From positions 1,612,001 through 1,676,000 of the forward strand of contig KV748183.1 in the NCBI GenBank assembly GCA_001692895.1: a DNA stretch of 64,000 nt, given 5' to 3'. The DNA is from Cenococcum geophilum 1.58 (lineage: Eukaryota; Ascomycota; Dothideomycetes; Gloniales; Gloniaceae). A program made the position numbers and the translations under genes. The notes beneath the pieces are model-generated. The model searched no databases, was not told the origin of the DNA, and saw only the letters and a program-made list of their open reading frames with translations. Of the stretch, positions 11,701-22,568 are shown piece by piece (the first letter of the stretch is position 1; each line of letters opens with the position of its first letter).

Positions 11701-14700
11701 TATTATTATATTTTATGTTATTATATATCTCTAATATTAACCTAACCTATAACCTAATTAATCTTTAGATTATATTCCTATAACTAAGGCATTCCTAATA
11801 CTGCCTTATTATTCCCTAATAGTAATATATTAAAAGATATCTTAACTTATCTCCCTTTAATGGTTATCTAAATTAGTCCTATTTTAAGATTAATAATACC
11901 TCCTCTATAGGCTATTAGATCTTCTAAAATTATTACTAATAGATAAGGGTGCTCTTTTTGCCTATATAGTAGCCCCATCCTTTTAACTACTGCTAGTAAG
12001 ATATAGTTTTGTATTACTCTACTATCTACTAACGCTTTAAACTATTAATCTTACTAATTAACTTGTAAATTTAGGTGTTATTTTTAAATTCCTTTAAGGG
12101 TCTAAAGCTCTACTACTAGCTCCCTCTAGTCCTATAGGCCTCTACTTTTCCTAACTATTAGCTACTTAATCCTATTATACTTAGCTTATTCTTTAGCTAA
12201 TACCTAGTTTACTTTTTATCTTTAATATATTATAAACAGGTGTTCTCTAGATATTCCTACCATTATTATTTATCTAAGCATTCTTCCGTAAGGAATCTTC
12301 CTAGTTAAAGTATTAAATCTTCTTCCTCTTAGACTTCTACTAGATGCTAGCCGTGTATATACTTAGCATTCCTATACTATTATTTATCTATTATCCAGTA
12401 TATCCTTATAGGGTATTTTCAATTCTTTTCCTTCGGATTCTTGTATATTTCGTATATATTGTCTATATATATAATTTATAATAGCGTATAGTATGCTAGG
12501 TGCTTTAGGTTAACTCTTAGCTCGTTTTTATCTTTAAGTTTAAACCTCTATCGCACTAATCTAAACGTTATAACTTTATTCGCAGGTACTAAGATACATC
12601 TCTCGCTTCTTTAGTCCTCTAATTATTCCTCTAGATCCTTTAATATTATAATTAAGGCTCCCTTAATATAATTTATTGCTTTTTCCGTAATTAGGTAGTT
12701 TTAGATAACTTTTTCGTCCAACCATATATAAAAATCTTCCTACTCGTTATTGTGTCGCTACCTATACTACTTTTAGTATAGCTGTTAGAGTGTATACGGC
12801 TTATTCGTAAAGAAGTATCTTCTTATTACTACGTCGTAATAGCTTTTTATATATCGTTCTTTAAACCTAGTTAAAATCCCTAAATCCTCTTTATTTTCCA
12901 GTTTAGTAAGCTACTTAGCTCTTAGTATGCCTGCTCTTAACCTATTAGTAATTCTTTATACTAGCGCTCTATCCTTTATACGTCCCAATATACTAAATCT
13001 CTTATCTAGTTTTTATTCTTGCTATATAATAATTCTTTGTCTAAACTCTTCTATAGTTTCTTTTAGTTTACGTCTTACAGATTAATCCTTAAAGTCTTCT
13101 TACTTCTTAATCTTAATATCAACTTTTCAATCTTTAGGCTAAACACTATATTCCCCTAGTAAGTCTTCTAGGTCTATATGCCTGTCTCCTAGTCTAATTG
13201 CTATTTATACTATAAATTCTCTAATCTATAAAGAAGCTCCTTACCTCTTACTTATGGGTGTCCTAATTCATACTCCAAATTCTTAATCCCTTAGATTCTT
13301 TAACCCTAAGCTTACTTCTAGCTTAAGCTTAGCTCTAGCCTTAGTCCAACTAGGCTTACTTAGTGTTTTCATCTTATCTTAAGAGTCTTAAATCTTACTT
13401 ATCTTATCTTAAGAGTCTTATACCTTTAGGAAACTTCGTCCTAAGCTTATTCGTATATTACTGAACTAAGCTATTACTCTATCCTATTGGTTCTCGTCTA
13501 TTATAGGTCCTTAAGCATACCTTATCTCATCTTAAGAATCTTAGTTGTCTCTTATCTCGTCTTAAAAATCTTAAGCCTTTAGTCTTTTACCTTTATTAAG
13601 TGGTAAGCTAGCACTAGCAGTTATCTACTTACTTAATTATCTCTAAATATTGCTCCTTCCGTCTCGTAAAGCAATAGATACCGTATCTAACGGTGTTATA
13701 ATACCTATTACTAAACCTTACTCTATAGCGGTCTTAGTCTCTACTTCTATTGCGTTATTAAGGTTTAGATACCCCTAGTTAGTTCCTTTACTATTCTTAT
13801 TACTATTAATTAATAAGTACTCTAACTCCATTATTATTATTACTAATTGTTATCCGCACGTTACTATAATATCTTAATCTAGCTTATAAAGTTAATCTTA
13901 TTCTTTATCTAACTCTTTAGTTCCTTTAAGTCCTTTTAACTCTAGCTCTTATAGCTAATAGCTTACACCATACTTAGCGTCTTTATAAATTCGGCATACG
14001 TTATTATAATAAAACGTAAAACTTCTAATTAAATATTCTTTTATTTCTTGCAGCACACTATTATCCCTCTATACGTTTATGTTATATACTACTAGTCTAG
14101 TTCCCTTTACTACGTAATAACTCTAACTACTTCTACAGTCTCTAGCGAAATAACCCTATTTTCCGCAATTTATATAAGCTCCCTCTTTAAACTATTACTT
14201 TTGTTATAGAGTCCGCTCAAACGTCTTCTACTACTAAGATCCTTAGTTTAGCCTATGCTCCCTAGTCCTATAATTACTTAATCCTTAACCTCTAGGTTTT
14301 TATAGTCTCTTACTCCATCTCTTATAGGCTTCTTTAGTACTACTTAGGTCCATTAGCTCTGCGCCATACCATAGTTTCTAATTTAGCTTTAGTCGTTACG
14401 TACTCTACGTCTTATACAACTATAGAACTCTGTCCTAACCTCTCTTAGTCTATTCCCTTTAGTAGATCCTATTATCAATCTTTATTACTTAATCTATTAG
14501 TTCCCTTAGGGTGTCCGCATCTTCTATTAGAATAATTACGTCCTAGACTTTAGCCTTAAGTCCTTACTTATACTATGCCATAAGCGCCCTATTATTCCAC
14601 TTAACTTATATTACCAATATTTAAAACTATATTGTGTACTTAATTACTAAGGTTTACTACGTAATATCTTAGAGTTTTCTTTCCGCCGTAGTTGTTGCCT

Positions 14701-15389
14701 CTAGGTCTCCGAATATTTATATAAGTCGTTCTATAAATCCGTCCTAGCTTAAAAACATAAACCGTACCTCTGTTAGGACGCCAAGGTCCTTAGGGCATGT
14801 AGTAACGTGACAACAGTAGCGGGATGCAAAGAGTATCTGGTTCTTGATGAAGTAGAACTGTAGAACTGAATTCTGCTGTTCTCTGATGCGGGGCGACTAC
14901 GTTTTGTAGGCGCCTCGCCTGCGCCTCGCCTGCGCTAAGCCGGTTACGGCCAGTGCGTCTCTATGGCCTAACAACCTCTTAGTTTATAGTTGTTATTCCG
15001 TTTACCTATATTTCTATAAAGTAAAGCTTAAACTATTTAAGTGCCCTTCCTATTAAGAACAGTCTTGCATACGCTATTCAATCTATAGGTATTACCAGCT
15101 TTACTCCCTTCTATACTACCTTAAAGTGCATTTATATAAAGAATCCTTTAAGCTTTAATCTTTCTTCTAAGAATCTTTTAATCGATAGTAACTTAACCTT
15201 TACTACGCCTATCCCATTAATCTTGTTTTTAAGTGCTATATTATTTTCTGTTAACTAGTTAACTATTTCTTATAATTGTCCTACCGTCATAGGTTGTTGC
15301 GAGTTAGTATCCGCCATACTAGTGTCGCCCCTTAACCCTAAAGTAGTTGCCGCCGTTAATGGCGTCGTAGTGGCTGCTTTTAGTGGCAT
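8760..15389 (-). pseudogene. gag-pol of element D, RIP-destroyed
   Basis: Gag begins at the ATG 15389-15387 (MPLKAATTT, the same start as B1 and B2). Gag is interrupted at 14771-14973 by a solo LTR. The reverse transcriptase box at 11058-11069 reads YLNN (canonical YLDD). The integrase ends in a chromodomain near 8770-8920, which places the element among chromoviruses that target heterochromatin. The frame carries many stops of RIP type. The protein would have been the usual single Ty3/gypsy Gag-Pol, but nothing functional is expected now. Confidence 0.88.
14771..14973. mobile_element. unmutated solo LTR (203 bp) inside gag of element D
   Basis: A GC-rich block in an AT-rich pseudogene. It starts TGTTAGGACG and ends GGCCTAACA, and is flanked by the exact 5-bp duplication ACCTC (14766-14770 and 14974-14978). 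The TG...CA ends, the 5-bp duplication and the absence of coding sequence fit a solo LTR. B1 and B2 read straight through this point. It contains a tandem GCGCCTCGCCT motif near 14910-14935 and shows no RIP. It is unlike any other LTR in the window. Confidence 0.8.
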
Positions 15390-15435
15390 ATTGTTTAACT
15401 CCCTATATTTAATACCGTAACTGTAGTAGTAATTA

Positions 15436-15861
15436 TATAACGGAACCTTGTAGCAGAAACTACAATAGGTTCTATTAATAGGCTAGGTGTATAGGAAATG
15501 CAAAGATAGTAGTTAACAACGTAATAATAACTGGTAGAGTGGTTGCCTAATAGATTAACTCTAATTATATTCTAAGAATCACTATAAGGAAGGAACTATC
15601 TAGGTAGGGACTAAGGGTCCTTAAATACACAACCGTACTCCTAAGAAAGTCGTTGCTCTATCTACTCTATCTACTCTATTCGCTTTATTATAGATCTCGC
15701 AGATTACACAGATTACACAGATCACATCACGTGACTCTGCTTACCATTCCTCGTTATATGGTTCCACGGGTTCTATCCTAGACCGTGCTTATATTAACTA
15801 ACTAGCTTCTTCCAACTCTTCTTCTAGTAGTTGTAATATCGTACTTAAAGCGTTCGTAACA
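15436..15861 (-). repeat. 5' LTR of element D (426 bp)
   Basis: Starts TATAACGG (the terminal G mutated) and ends CGTAACA. It aligns without gaps to 7630-8055. Its outer half (about 15690-15861) keeps many C and G bases that are T and A in the mate, for example CACGTGACTC against TACGTAACTC. Confidence 0.9.
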
Positions 15862-16229
15862 TTATATAAGCCTTTTCTTCCTTTATTACTGTATAAGTAT
15901 ATTTATAAATTAAGGAGACTTATCTTAAGATCTGTGTTATATAAGTAGTTAGAATTAAACCAGTATTAGCTTTAGTCTTAAGGCCGCTTAAAAAGGGTGG
16001 AAAGTGTGTCGACTTTAAAGGAATTATTATTATTAAAGTTTTTAGGGTAAATTTCACTAGTACTAGCCATATTTATAGCGTCGTATAATAGGGGGTAAAG
16101 GCTTAGTTTTATAGTTAAAATTTTGCGGATATTTAGATGTTATCCGGATATTATCCGATATCTAGGCTATCCTTAGATAGGATTATTAAACGCCCGACCG
16201 GATAGGATAATCTATCCTCCGCAGGTCTA
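15862..16229. other. flank between element D and TIR element
   Basis: Contains the right target duplication TTATA (15862-15866) and then moderately AT-rich sequence. Joined across element D it continues 7508-7629. GGATATTATCCGATATC-type short palindromes occur near 16140-16165. No gene is seen. Confidence 0.5.
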
Positions 16230-17008
16230 TGTTGCGGGCCACCTTATGCACAGACCCACCTTGTGCACGCTTTTCCTTACCAAAATATGCCAAAATACAC
16301 CCTTTTATACTACCTATAACTTAAGACTCTTTTAATAGAATTATATAAAATTTTAAATATGGTTTATCAAGTATTAAAACTATAATATTATATAATAAAA
16401 TTCTTAAAAATTCTTAAATATATATATTTAAAATTAAGTTAAAAAAGTACTTTTGTTATAAACTATAAAATTATTAATAATTAATTTAATAGAGTTATTA
16501 TATTACTATATATATATCCTGCACTAATAAACGGGATAAGATTAGCAGCAGCTATATATCTTAGTATTCGCAGATATTTATGAAATATCTATATATAAAT
16601 AAGTTTTTATAGTATATATAAAGTTTATTACTTATATTATTAAATAAACTATATTAACATTTAATAAAATATATATTAATATATTTATATTATAACCAAA
16701 GTTTTATTATAATAAATTAAACATAAGAAATATTTTATTATAATTAGTATTGAGTGTAGAGAATACAATTAAGCTTATTATTATATTTAGTTTAATTTAT
16801 AATTTTTTTTTTACTTTATAGTATAAATAATAATAATAAATACATTATATTGTATAAAAAGATCTAGTTACTATATAATAAGTTATATTTAAAATTTCAC
16901 ATTAATAGCTATTATAGTTATTAAGTTATAAGTATTTAAAAATGACATTTTTTGGTGGTTTTGGGTGCCGTGCACGAGATAGGACCGTGCATAAGGTGGC
17001 CCGCGACG
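16230..17008. mobile_element. putative DNA element with GC-rich terminal inverted repeats
   Basis: The left end (16230-16290) contains TTGCGGGCCACCTTATGCAC and the right end (about 16950-17008) carries its inverse, GTGCATAAGGTGGCCCGCGA. Within the TIR the phrase CCACCTTRTGCAC is present twice on the left. The 0.66-kb interior is extremely AT-rich and has no reading frame. No clear target duplication was found, so the exact ends are approximate. A pogo/mariner-like MITE or a RIPed transposon remnant are both possible. Confidence 0.6.
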
Positions 17009-17784
17009 TTAAGGCCTCAAAAAGCTCGAAAGCCTATAGAATATAAGGTGCGATGGAACGAGGTCAATCACGTAAATATTAAACGGTAAAATACCGCGTT
17101 TTAGAAGCTATATAGATAATATATTAGTATTAAAAGCTTCAATTAAGTTGATTGGGTTGATTTTTGGTGGGGTCTTGGCACCAAAACCACGCTTTTCCAA
17201 AAAAGGAAGGAGAATTTTTTTTTTTGGCGGTCGTCCTCCGTACTCAAAGAAGCGATCATGTTTTAGCAGGTGGCTGTGCTGTACGTTTAGACAACCGGCA
17301 CCGAAATCTGCGCATCTAGCCGGGCATACAACCCACTCCCATAAGCGGGTTTGTAGCGTAAGCCACCGCACAGACAGAATTTGTATGGAAAAAGGTTGAT
17401 TTATATGAAACGCACTGACGCGCGCTACAAACCGCTCACTCATGGGAGGGAATTGTATCTGCCTCTTCTATGCCACCTCTCCGTAAACCCTTAACAGCAT
17501 GATTTGCTACATTACATAAAAAAATTCCTTAATTACAGCCTCTCGCTGTATGGACGAAAGCCCCAGTCACTTTTAAGGCTGGGGTCCACTTATTCTGCAA
17601 TCCGGACATCCTCTTCGATCAAGTAGAAGCGTCATTACCTTTTTCCTACTCTGCTCATCCCCTGCCTTGACTACCTCTTTTTATTAGTATTTAGTAAATA
17701 ATAAGGTACTGTAGGCGAGGATATACTGAAATTAGAAGAAATTATTTTCAATCTGAAAATCTTTGGCAAAAATAATGAATAAGA
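17009..17784. other. downstream region of the NLR gene
   Basis: Non-RIPed sequence containing the inverted repeat at 17323-17463, a hairpin TTTTTGGTG ... CACCAAAA near 17160-17186, and a CCCCAG ... CTGGGG hairpin at 17561-17584. Two overlapping short open frames on opposite strands (17108-17443 minus, 17148-17399 plus) have no recognisable domain. Transcript 3' end signals could not be placed with confidence. Confidence 0.45.
17323..17463. repeat. 141-bp imperfect inverted repeat
   Basis: The left arm 17323-17358 (CATACAACCCACTCCCATAA, then GCGGGTTTGTAGCG) matches the inverse of the right arm 17423-17463 with a few mismatches and small gaps. Each arm is itself partly self-complementary (TACAA-CCC ... 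GGG-TTTGTA). It could be a small foldback element. No target duplication is evident. Confidence 0.5.
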
Positions 17785-17913
17785 TTATGGGCCAAAATTC
17801 ATATTCATATATTTATACGGCCTTTGTGCGTTGCCATCGGCGCCCTGGTCGGGTAGCAGCCTTACGACCGGCTCGTGGCCTCCAGCTGAAGCCACCTAGA
17901 GTGCGTTGCCGTA
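17785..17913 (-). pseudogene. in-frame extension of the NLR ankyrin array after two nonsense codons
   Basis: Downstream of the stop at 17914-17916 the same frame encodes one more ankyrin unit (GGHEPVVRLLPDQGADGNAQ) and a short tail, ending at TAA 17785-17787. The two interruptions are TAG at 17914-17916, where other repeats have TGG, and TAG at 17896-17898, where others have CAG. Both are C:G-to-T:A changes, as RIP produces. The ancestral protein was probably 43 codons longer. Confidence 0.7.
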
Positions 17914-20900
17914 CTATCCACCTTGTGCGTTGGCTTCGGCGCCGTGGTCAAGCAGCAGCCTTACGACCGGCTCGTGGCCTCCTTTTGAAGCTACCTGGAG
18001 TGCGCTGCTGCCGTACCATCCACCTTGCGCGTTGGCGTCGGCGCCTTGGTCAAGCAGGAGCTTGACGACCAGCTCGTAACCTCCAGCTGAAGCCGCCTGG
18101 AGTGCACCGCCGTAGTGTTCACCTTGCGTGTCGACATTAATGTCACGGCCGAGCAGCAGCTGTACGTCCGGCTCATCATTCCGTGATGAAGCCGCCTGGA
18201 GTGCGTTGTCGTGGGATCCACTTTGTGCGTTAACGTTGGCGCCCTGGTTAAGCAGCAGCTTGACAACCGGCTCGTGGCCTCCAGCTGAAGCCGCATAGAG
18301 TGCGTTGCCATACCATCCACCTTGCGCGTTAACATTAGCGCCTTTGTCGAGTAGCAGCCTTACAACTAGCTCGTGGCCTCCTTTTGAAGCTGCCTGGAGT
18401 GCATTGCCGTACCATCTACCTTGCGCGTTGGCGTTGGCGCGTTGGTCGAGCAGCAGCTTGACGACCAGCTCGTGGCCTCTAACTGAAGCCGCCTGGAGTG
18501 CGTTGTCGTGAGATCCACCTTGCGCGTTAACATCGGCGCCTTTATCGAGCAGCAGCTTGACGACCGGCTCGTGGCCTCTAACTGAAGCCGCCTGGAGTGC
18601 GTTGCCGTGGTATCCACCTTGCGCGTTGACGTCGGCGCCCTTATCGAGCAGCAGCTTGACGACTGGCTTATGGCCTCTAGCTGAAGCTACATAGAGTGCG
18701 TTGTCGTGGTATCCACCTTGCGGGTTGACGTCGGCGCCCTTATCGAGCAGCAGCTTAACGACCAGCTCGTGACCTTCTTTTGAAGCCGCCTGGAGTGAGC
18801 TGCCGTACCATCCAACTCGCGCGTTGATGTCGGCGCCGCGGTCTAGCAGCAGCCTTACGACTAGCTCGTGGCCTCTAACTGAAGCCGCCTGGAGTGCGTT
18901 GTCATGAGATCCACCTTGCGCGTTGACGTCGGCGCCCTTGTCGAGCAGTAGCTTGACAACCAGCTCGTAGCCTCCAGCTGAAGCCGCCTGGAGTGCGTTT
19001 CCGTAGTCTCCACCTTGCGCGTTGACGTCGGCGCCCTTGTCGAGCAGCAGCCTGACAACCGGCTCGTGGCCTCCAGCTGAAGCCACATAGAGTGCGTTGT
19101 CGTGGTATCTACCTTGCAGATTGACGTTGGCGCCTTTGTCGAGCAGCAGCCTTACGACCGGCTCGTGGCCTCCAACTGAAGCCGCCTGGAGTGCGTTGTT
19201 GTGAGATCCACCTTGCGCGTTAACATCGGCGCCCTTATCGAGCAGCAGCTTGACGACCGGCTCATGACCTCCAGCTGAAGCCACATAGAGTGCGTTGTCG
19301 TGGTATCCACCTTGCGGGTTGACGTCGGCGCCCTTATCGAGCAGTAGCTTGACGACCGGCTCGTGACCTCCTTTTGAAGCCGCCTGGAGTGCGTTGCCGT
19401 GGTATTCACCTTGCGCGTTGACGTCGGCGCCCTTGTCGAGCAGCAGCTTGACAACCGGCTCATGGCCTCCAGCTGAAGCCACATAGAGTACGTTGTCGTG
19501 GCATCCATCTTGCGCGTTGACGTCGGCGCCCTGGTCGAGCAGCAGCTTCGTGGTCGCATCGCTCCCAATCTCCGCAGCCCATACTAGCAGCGCCGATCTA
19601 TCCCTATCTTTTAAGTCGGCATTAATCTCCCCTGTCTCGAGCAGTAGCTTCACGACCGCCTCGTGCCCACTTCGGCAAGCCCACCGCAGCAGGCCATCTT
19701 CGTCGGTTGCATTCATGTTCATTACCTTCCCTTTCAATAGTCTGGGTAGCAAATCATCCATAACTGGCGTTTGCTCTGAAACGCACAGGATGTGCTGTAA
19801 CCAATATAGCTTTGCGTAAGAGTATAAGTGAAATTCATCTACCGAACGATATTGGGAAGGTTTACGCGCTTCTGCAAGAGCCTTGCTAATATCGAAGTCA
19901 GGCTGCCTCTTCGACTTCAACAGCCTCAATGCAAGACTTTGGGCGCTGCTTGAAGAGCCTGCGGTTGAGCGGATGATCTTTGACGGCACTGATCCGATTA
20001 CTACTTGTGGAACTTTTGTCGCGGATAGTTCGGTTCCAAAGACACCGTAACTAAGGTAGGTAACAATAATATCTGCCATCGTCTTCTGTGCACTTTCAAT
20101 CGCGAAAGCTATGTCGGTTATGTCTCTAAAACCAGCGAGGAGGAATTGCTTGACGCTGTGGTGCACGAGTCGTATAGTTGACTCTTCTTTATCAACGGTG
20201 AGGAGACATCCGCAGCAAGCCAATATCGAATATATATCGTTTAGAAGCCTTAAGGGATTCCAAACAGCATCTTTAGGAACTACGCTTAAGGCTTCTCGAA
20301 GCTCGTCTGCTGTTAAGGGCCGGTAGGACACTGTAACGAGCTGTAATATTCGTCTCTGGTAAGGCTTTCCCGACCCTTCCGATCTCCGTAGAATTCGAGA
20401 AAAGGTTTCTGAAAGGTCCTTCGGAAGATCCACTAGAGTATCCCGGATAGCTTGATCTGTTTTCATAGTACATAAGGATTGAATTTGGAGAGCTACCCAG
20501 AGGAACATTCCTTGAGATCCTTTTAGAAGAGCATCTTGTATTTCCAGTATAAGCATGGGATCTCCTATCACTAGCTTTTTAGATTCTACACAGCTCTCTA
20601 GCTTTGCCTCAATGAATGCCTCAATATTGGGGTTTTTACCAGGAATAGAGGTAATCCTAGCGGCGGTGAACTGTTTTAAGCTCACAATTAAGGCATTCTC
20701 GGGATCGAGCCTAATTGAAACACAAAGAAGTAGTGCGAATGTCTCCTGGAGTTTTTGGAGTTGTTGAATTAACACTTCTCTCTCGGTATAGTCACATTCG
20801 TCTAGTCCGTCAAGGATGAAGTATGCTTTGCAGTTGGATGGAAGGGCGCGTTGGAGCAAAGCGGATACCCTTTCAAGATCCAGGGCTACAACGGTCTCAT

Positions 20901-22056
20901 CAAGGAGTTCCGCCACCATCGTAAGGTCTAGAATTGGGCGTAACAATTGTCGAGCTAGAGAACCAAAGATTGTCCGCGCTTTTAAGCTTTTAGGAATATC
21001 GTGCCGGCAAAAAAAGTAAGCTACAGCAACATGCTTATTTTGAACGTAAAGGCTTATATCGTCGGCAATATTGGCTAGTAAAACAGATTTTCCAGATCCC
21101 AGTTTGCCTGTATATATCAGTGTACAGGAATCTACTCGGCATTTCCAGTCCTGGTATTCAGCATCTTGATTAAATAAAGTTGCGTTCCCGACCTTTCGAG
21201 TCTGCTTCCACGTCGTCTCATAATCGTACGTGGAGCAAAGATCGAGAACTCGTAGAGTTGCCTTCATCTTTTGCCGGAGTGACATAGATTTAGAGTACTT
21301 GCTAGAGAGAGTTCTGAACTGGAAGTTCTCCTGGGCTTCCTTGTCAATCTTCTTAGCCATCAGCAAGTTCGCCTCCTCTTTGATCGTATTCGCCCAGAGG
21401 TCAAATTCTAATTGGTAAGACTTTATGTCGGAGTCACTTAGCGTAGACGCAAATTGCCCAAAGGTCGACTTTTGTGTATACTTTAACAGTTGATGACAAA
21501 GACGAACCACTACAAGAAAATATTCTGAAAGATGTGATTGTAGACTCTTAGATTGGGGATATAGTAAGGCCATCATTTGATAACGGGGTGCCGAGCGACC
21601 AGCGGTCATGAGAAGAGTCGACAACTTCTCGAGATAGGAGGAGAAGTTTACGATTGCCTATGAAGATATCAGTAGAGAACACAGCTAAGGAGGTCAAGAG
21701 ACACCAACAAGCAATGACATTCGCACTAGCGACCAGACACCACATGCAATTATGTTCTGGGAACCGCCCACTACGACGTCCCCGAGCGCAGCGAATTGCT
21801 GGACTGCTTGTAGGAAATTGGTCAAGCGAGGTCCAAAACAACGCCGGCCGCTGACCTTTCCAGAAACCTGGCGGTCAATCTCGGCTGTGAATCGCATGAC
21901 ATCGCTGGGGTCTGGAGGAGAACAGCGCGATTGGGATTTATAAGTACGGAAGGTAGTTTTCTGCTCGCTTGAGAGGTCCGCTTCGAACTGGCACACAGCT
22001 TGAGCCAGACGAATTTCAGGTTTCAGTCGCGAAGCACTTGCCAGCAAAACAGACAT
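17914..22056 (-). CDS. NACHT-ankyrin repeat NLR-like protein (1363 aa, two exons)
   Basis: Predicted STAND-class protein, the fungal counterpart of NOD-like receptors. Exon 1 is 22056-21709, exon 2 is 21657-17914. Residues 1 to about 250 form the conserved N-terminal region found in many fungal NACHT-ankyrin proteins (motifs NFLQAVQQFAALGDVVVGGS and LLMTAGRSAPRYQ). The NACHT P-loop GKLGSGKS is at residues 300-307 and Walker B with its following acidic residues (ILDGLDECD) at about 397-405. A winged-helix-like region follows (to VHHSVKQFLLAG, about 614-625). About 18 ankyrin repeats of 33 residues run from about 767 to the end. Start chosen because MSVLLASASRLKPEI matches my recollection of where such proteins begin. 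It is the only long intact frame in the window and is not RIPed. A role in non-self recognition or heterokaryon incompatibility is inferred from the family, not shown. The last repeat is cut by a premature stop. Confidence 0.9.
17917..19707 (-). repeat. ankyrin repeat array, about 18 near-identical 99-bp units
   Basis: Tandem 99-bp units encoding a consensus like GGHEPVVKLLLDKGADVNAQ followed by a short variable stretch and ALQAAS. Units differ mainly at the variable stretch (YHGN, YHDN, SHDN, SHNN, WYGN, DYGN, HYGG) and at E/L and K/R positions. One unit has a 3-bp insertion (an extra Ser codon, GSSALQ, near 18003-18012). The last two repeats before the stop and the SRNDEPDVQ repeat are the most diverged. 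Confidence 0.9.
21658..21708 (-). other. 51-nt spliceosomal intron of the NLR gene
   Basis: Donor GTTGGT, likely branch site CTACTGAT, acceptor CATAG. Removal joins exon 1 (ending MSLL) in phase 0 to exon 2 (AIVNFSSYLEKLSTLL), restoring the conserved N-terminal region. Without splicing, exon 1 meets a TGA four codons after this junction (21694-21696). The length is typical of fungal introns. Confidence 0.8.
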
Positions 22057-22480
22057 GGGGATAACGTCCCAAAACGCTACGAATGATGGAGCGCATCGAA
22101 CTCATATGAGAGCTTCCCCAAGAGAATTGAGATCTAGGGTGGAGATCGAGGCTGATAGTGAATGGGAACTATTGCCTAACGCTAGTTACTTTGCACATAA
22201 GACCCTGCACCAAAAGGAGCTAAAATCCGGGTGTCTTACCAATTTGATAGGTCGTCGCGCAAGGAGTCTGATTCAGCTATTTATTATGAGCAGAGCAATC
22301 GGGCGAGGGAAGAATCGAGGGTGTGCAATATGCGGATTAGACGGCTAAGAGCACCTGAGGGTTGCTGCGCATCTCAGCTCGAACCCCGCTGCCAGTTCTG
22401 GGGCTTGGCTATTCGCTGCTATGGGACTGTTCAGCTACGTACAAGCATAGATTATCTCAGTAAGCGACTTACCTCAGAAG
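22057..22480 (-). promoter_or_regulatory. putative upstream region of the NLR gene
   Basis: Non-RIPed sequence between the NLR start codon and the T-shaped palindrome. It should hold the promoter. I do not see a clear TATA box or pyrimidine-rich initiator that can be placed with confidence. Short open frames here lack recognisable features. Confidence 0.35.
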
Positions 22481-22568
22481 CTCAGACTAAGAAATCGATT
22501 GCGGATATAGGAATATCCGCACCGTCCGCTAAGCTGATTTAGGACGGTAATCGTTTTCTTAGTCTAAG
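22481..22568. repeat. T-shaped (three-way junction) palindrome
   Basis: Outer arms 22484-22500 (AGACTAAGAAATCGATT) and 22549-22565 (AATCGTTTTCTTAGTCT) pair at 16 of 17 positions and extend 3 bp outward with one mismatch. Inside, 22501-22520 is a hairpin GCGGATAT-AGGA-ATATCCGC, and 22521-22548 is a second hairpin ACCGTCC ... GGACGGT with a 14-base loop. The three stems abut with no unpaired base at the junction. It could be a foldback element, a protein-bound cruciform, or encode a structured RNA. Its function is unknown. Confidence 0.8.

Larger units (their letters stand above)
7630..15861 (-). mobile_element. Ty3/gypsy chromovirus D, complete, RIP-inactivated
   Basis: Complete LTR retrotransposon of 8232 bp on the minus strand, about 8.02 kb without the later solo LTR insertion. 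Both LTRs are 426 bp and the flanks carry the same 5-bp duplication TTATA (7625-7629 and 15862-15866). Gag, protease, reverse transcriptase, RNase H, integrase and a C-terminal chromodomain are recognisable in order. The body is a close relative of B1 and B2 on the plus strand. All frames are broken by C-to-T and G-to-A transitions. Confidence 0.93.

Noticed and set aside
17991..19568. Several open frames of 75-138 codons on both strands across the ankyrin array
   Set aside because: They are alternate-frame readings of the 99-bp repeats, whose length is a multiple of three, so any frame without a stop stays open.
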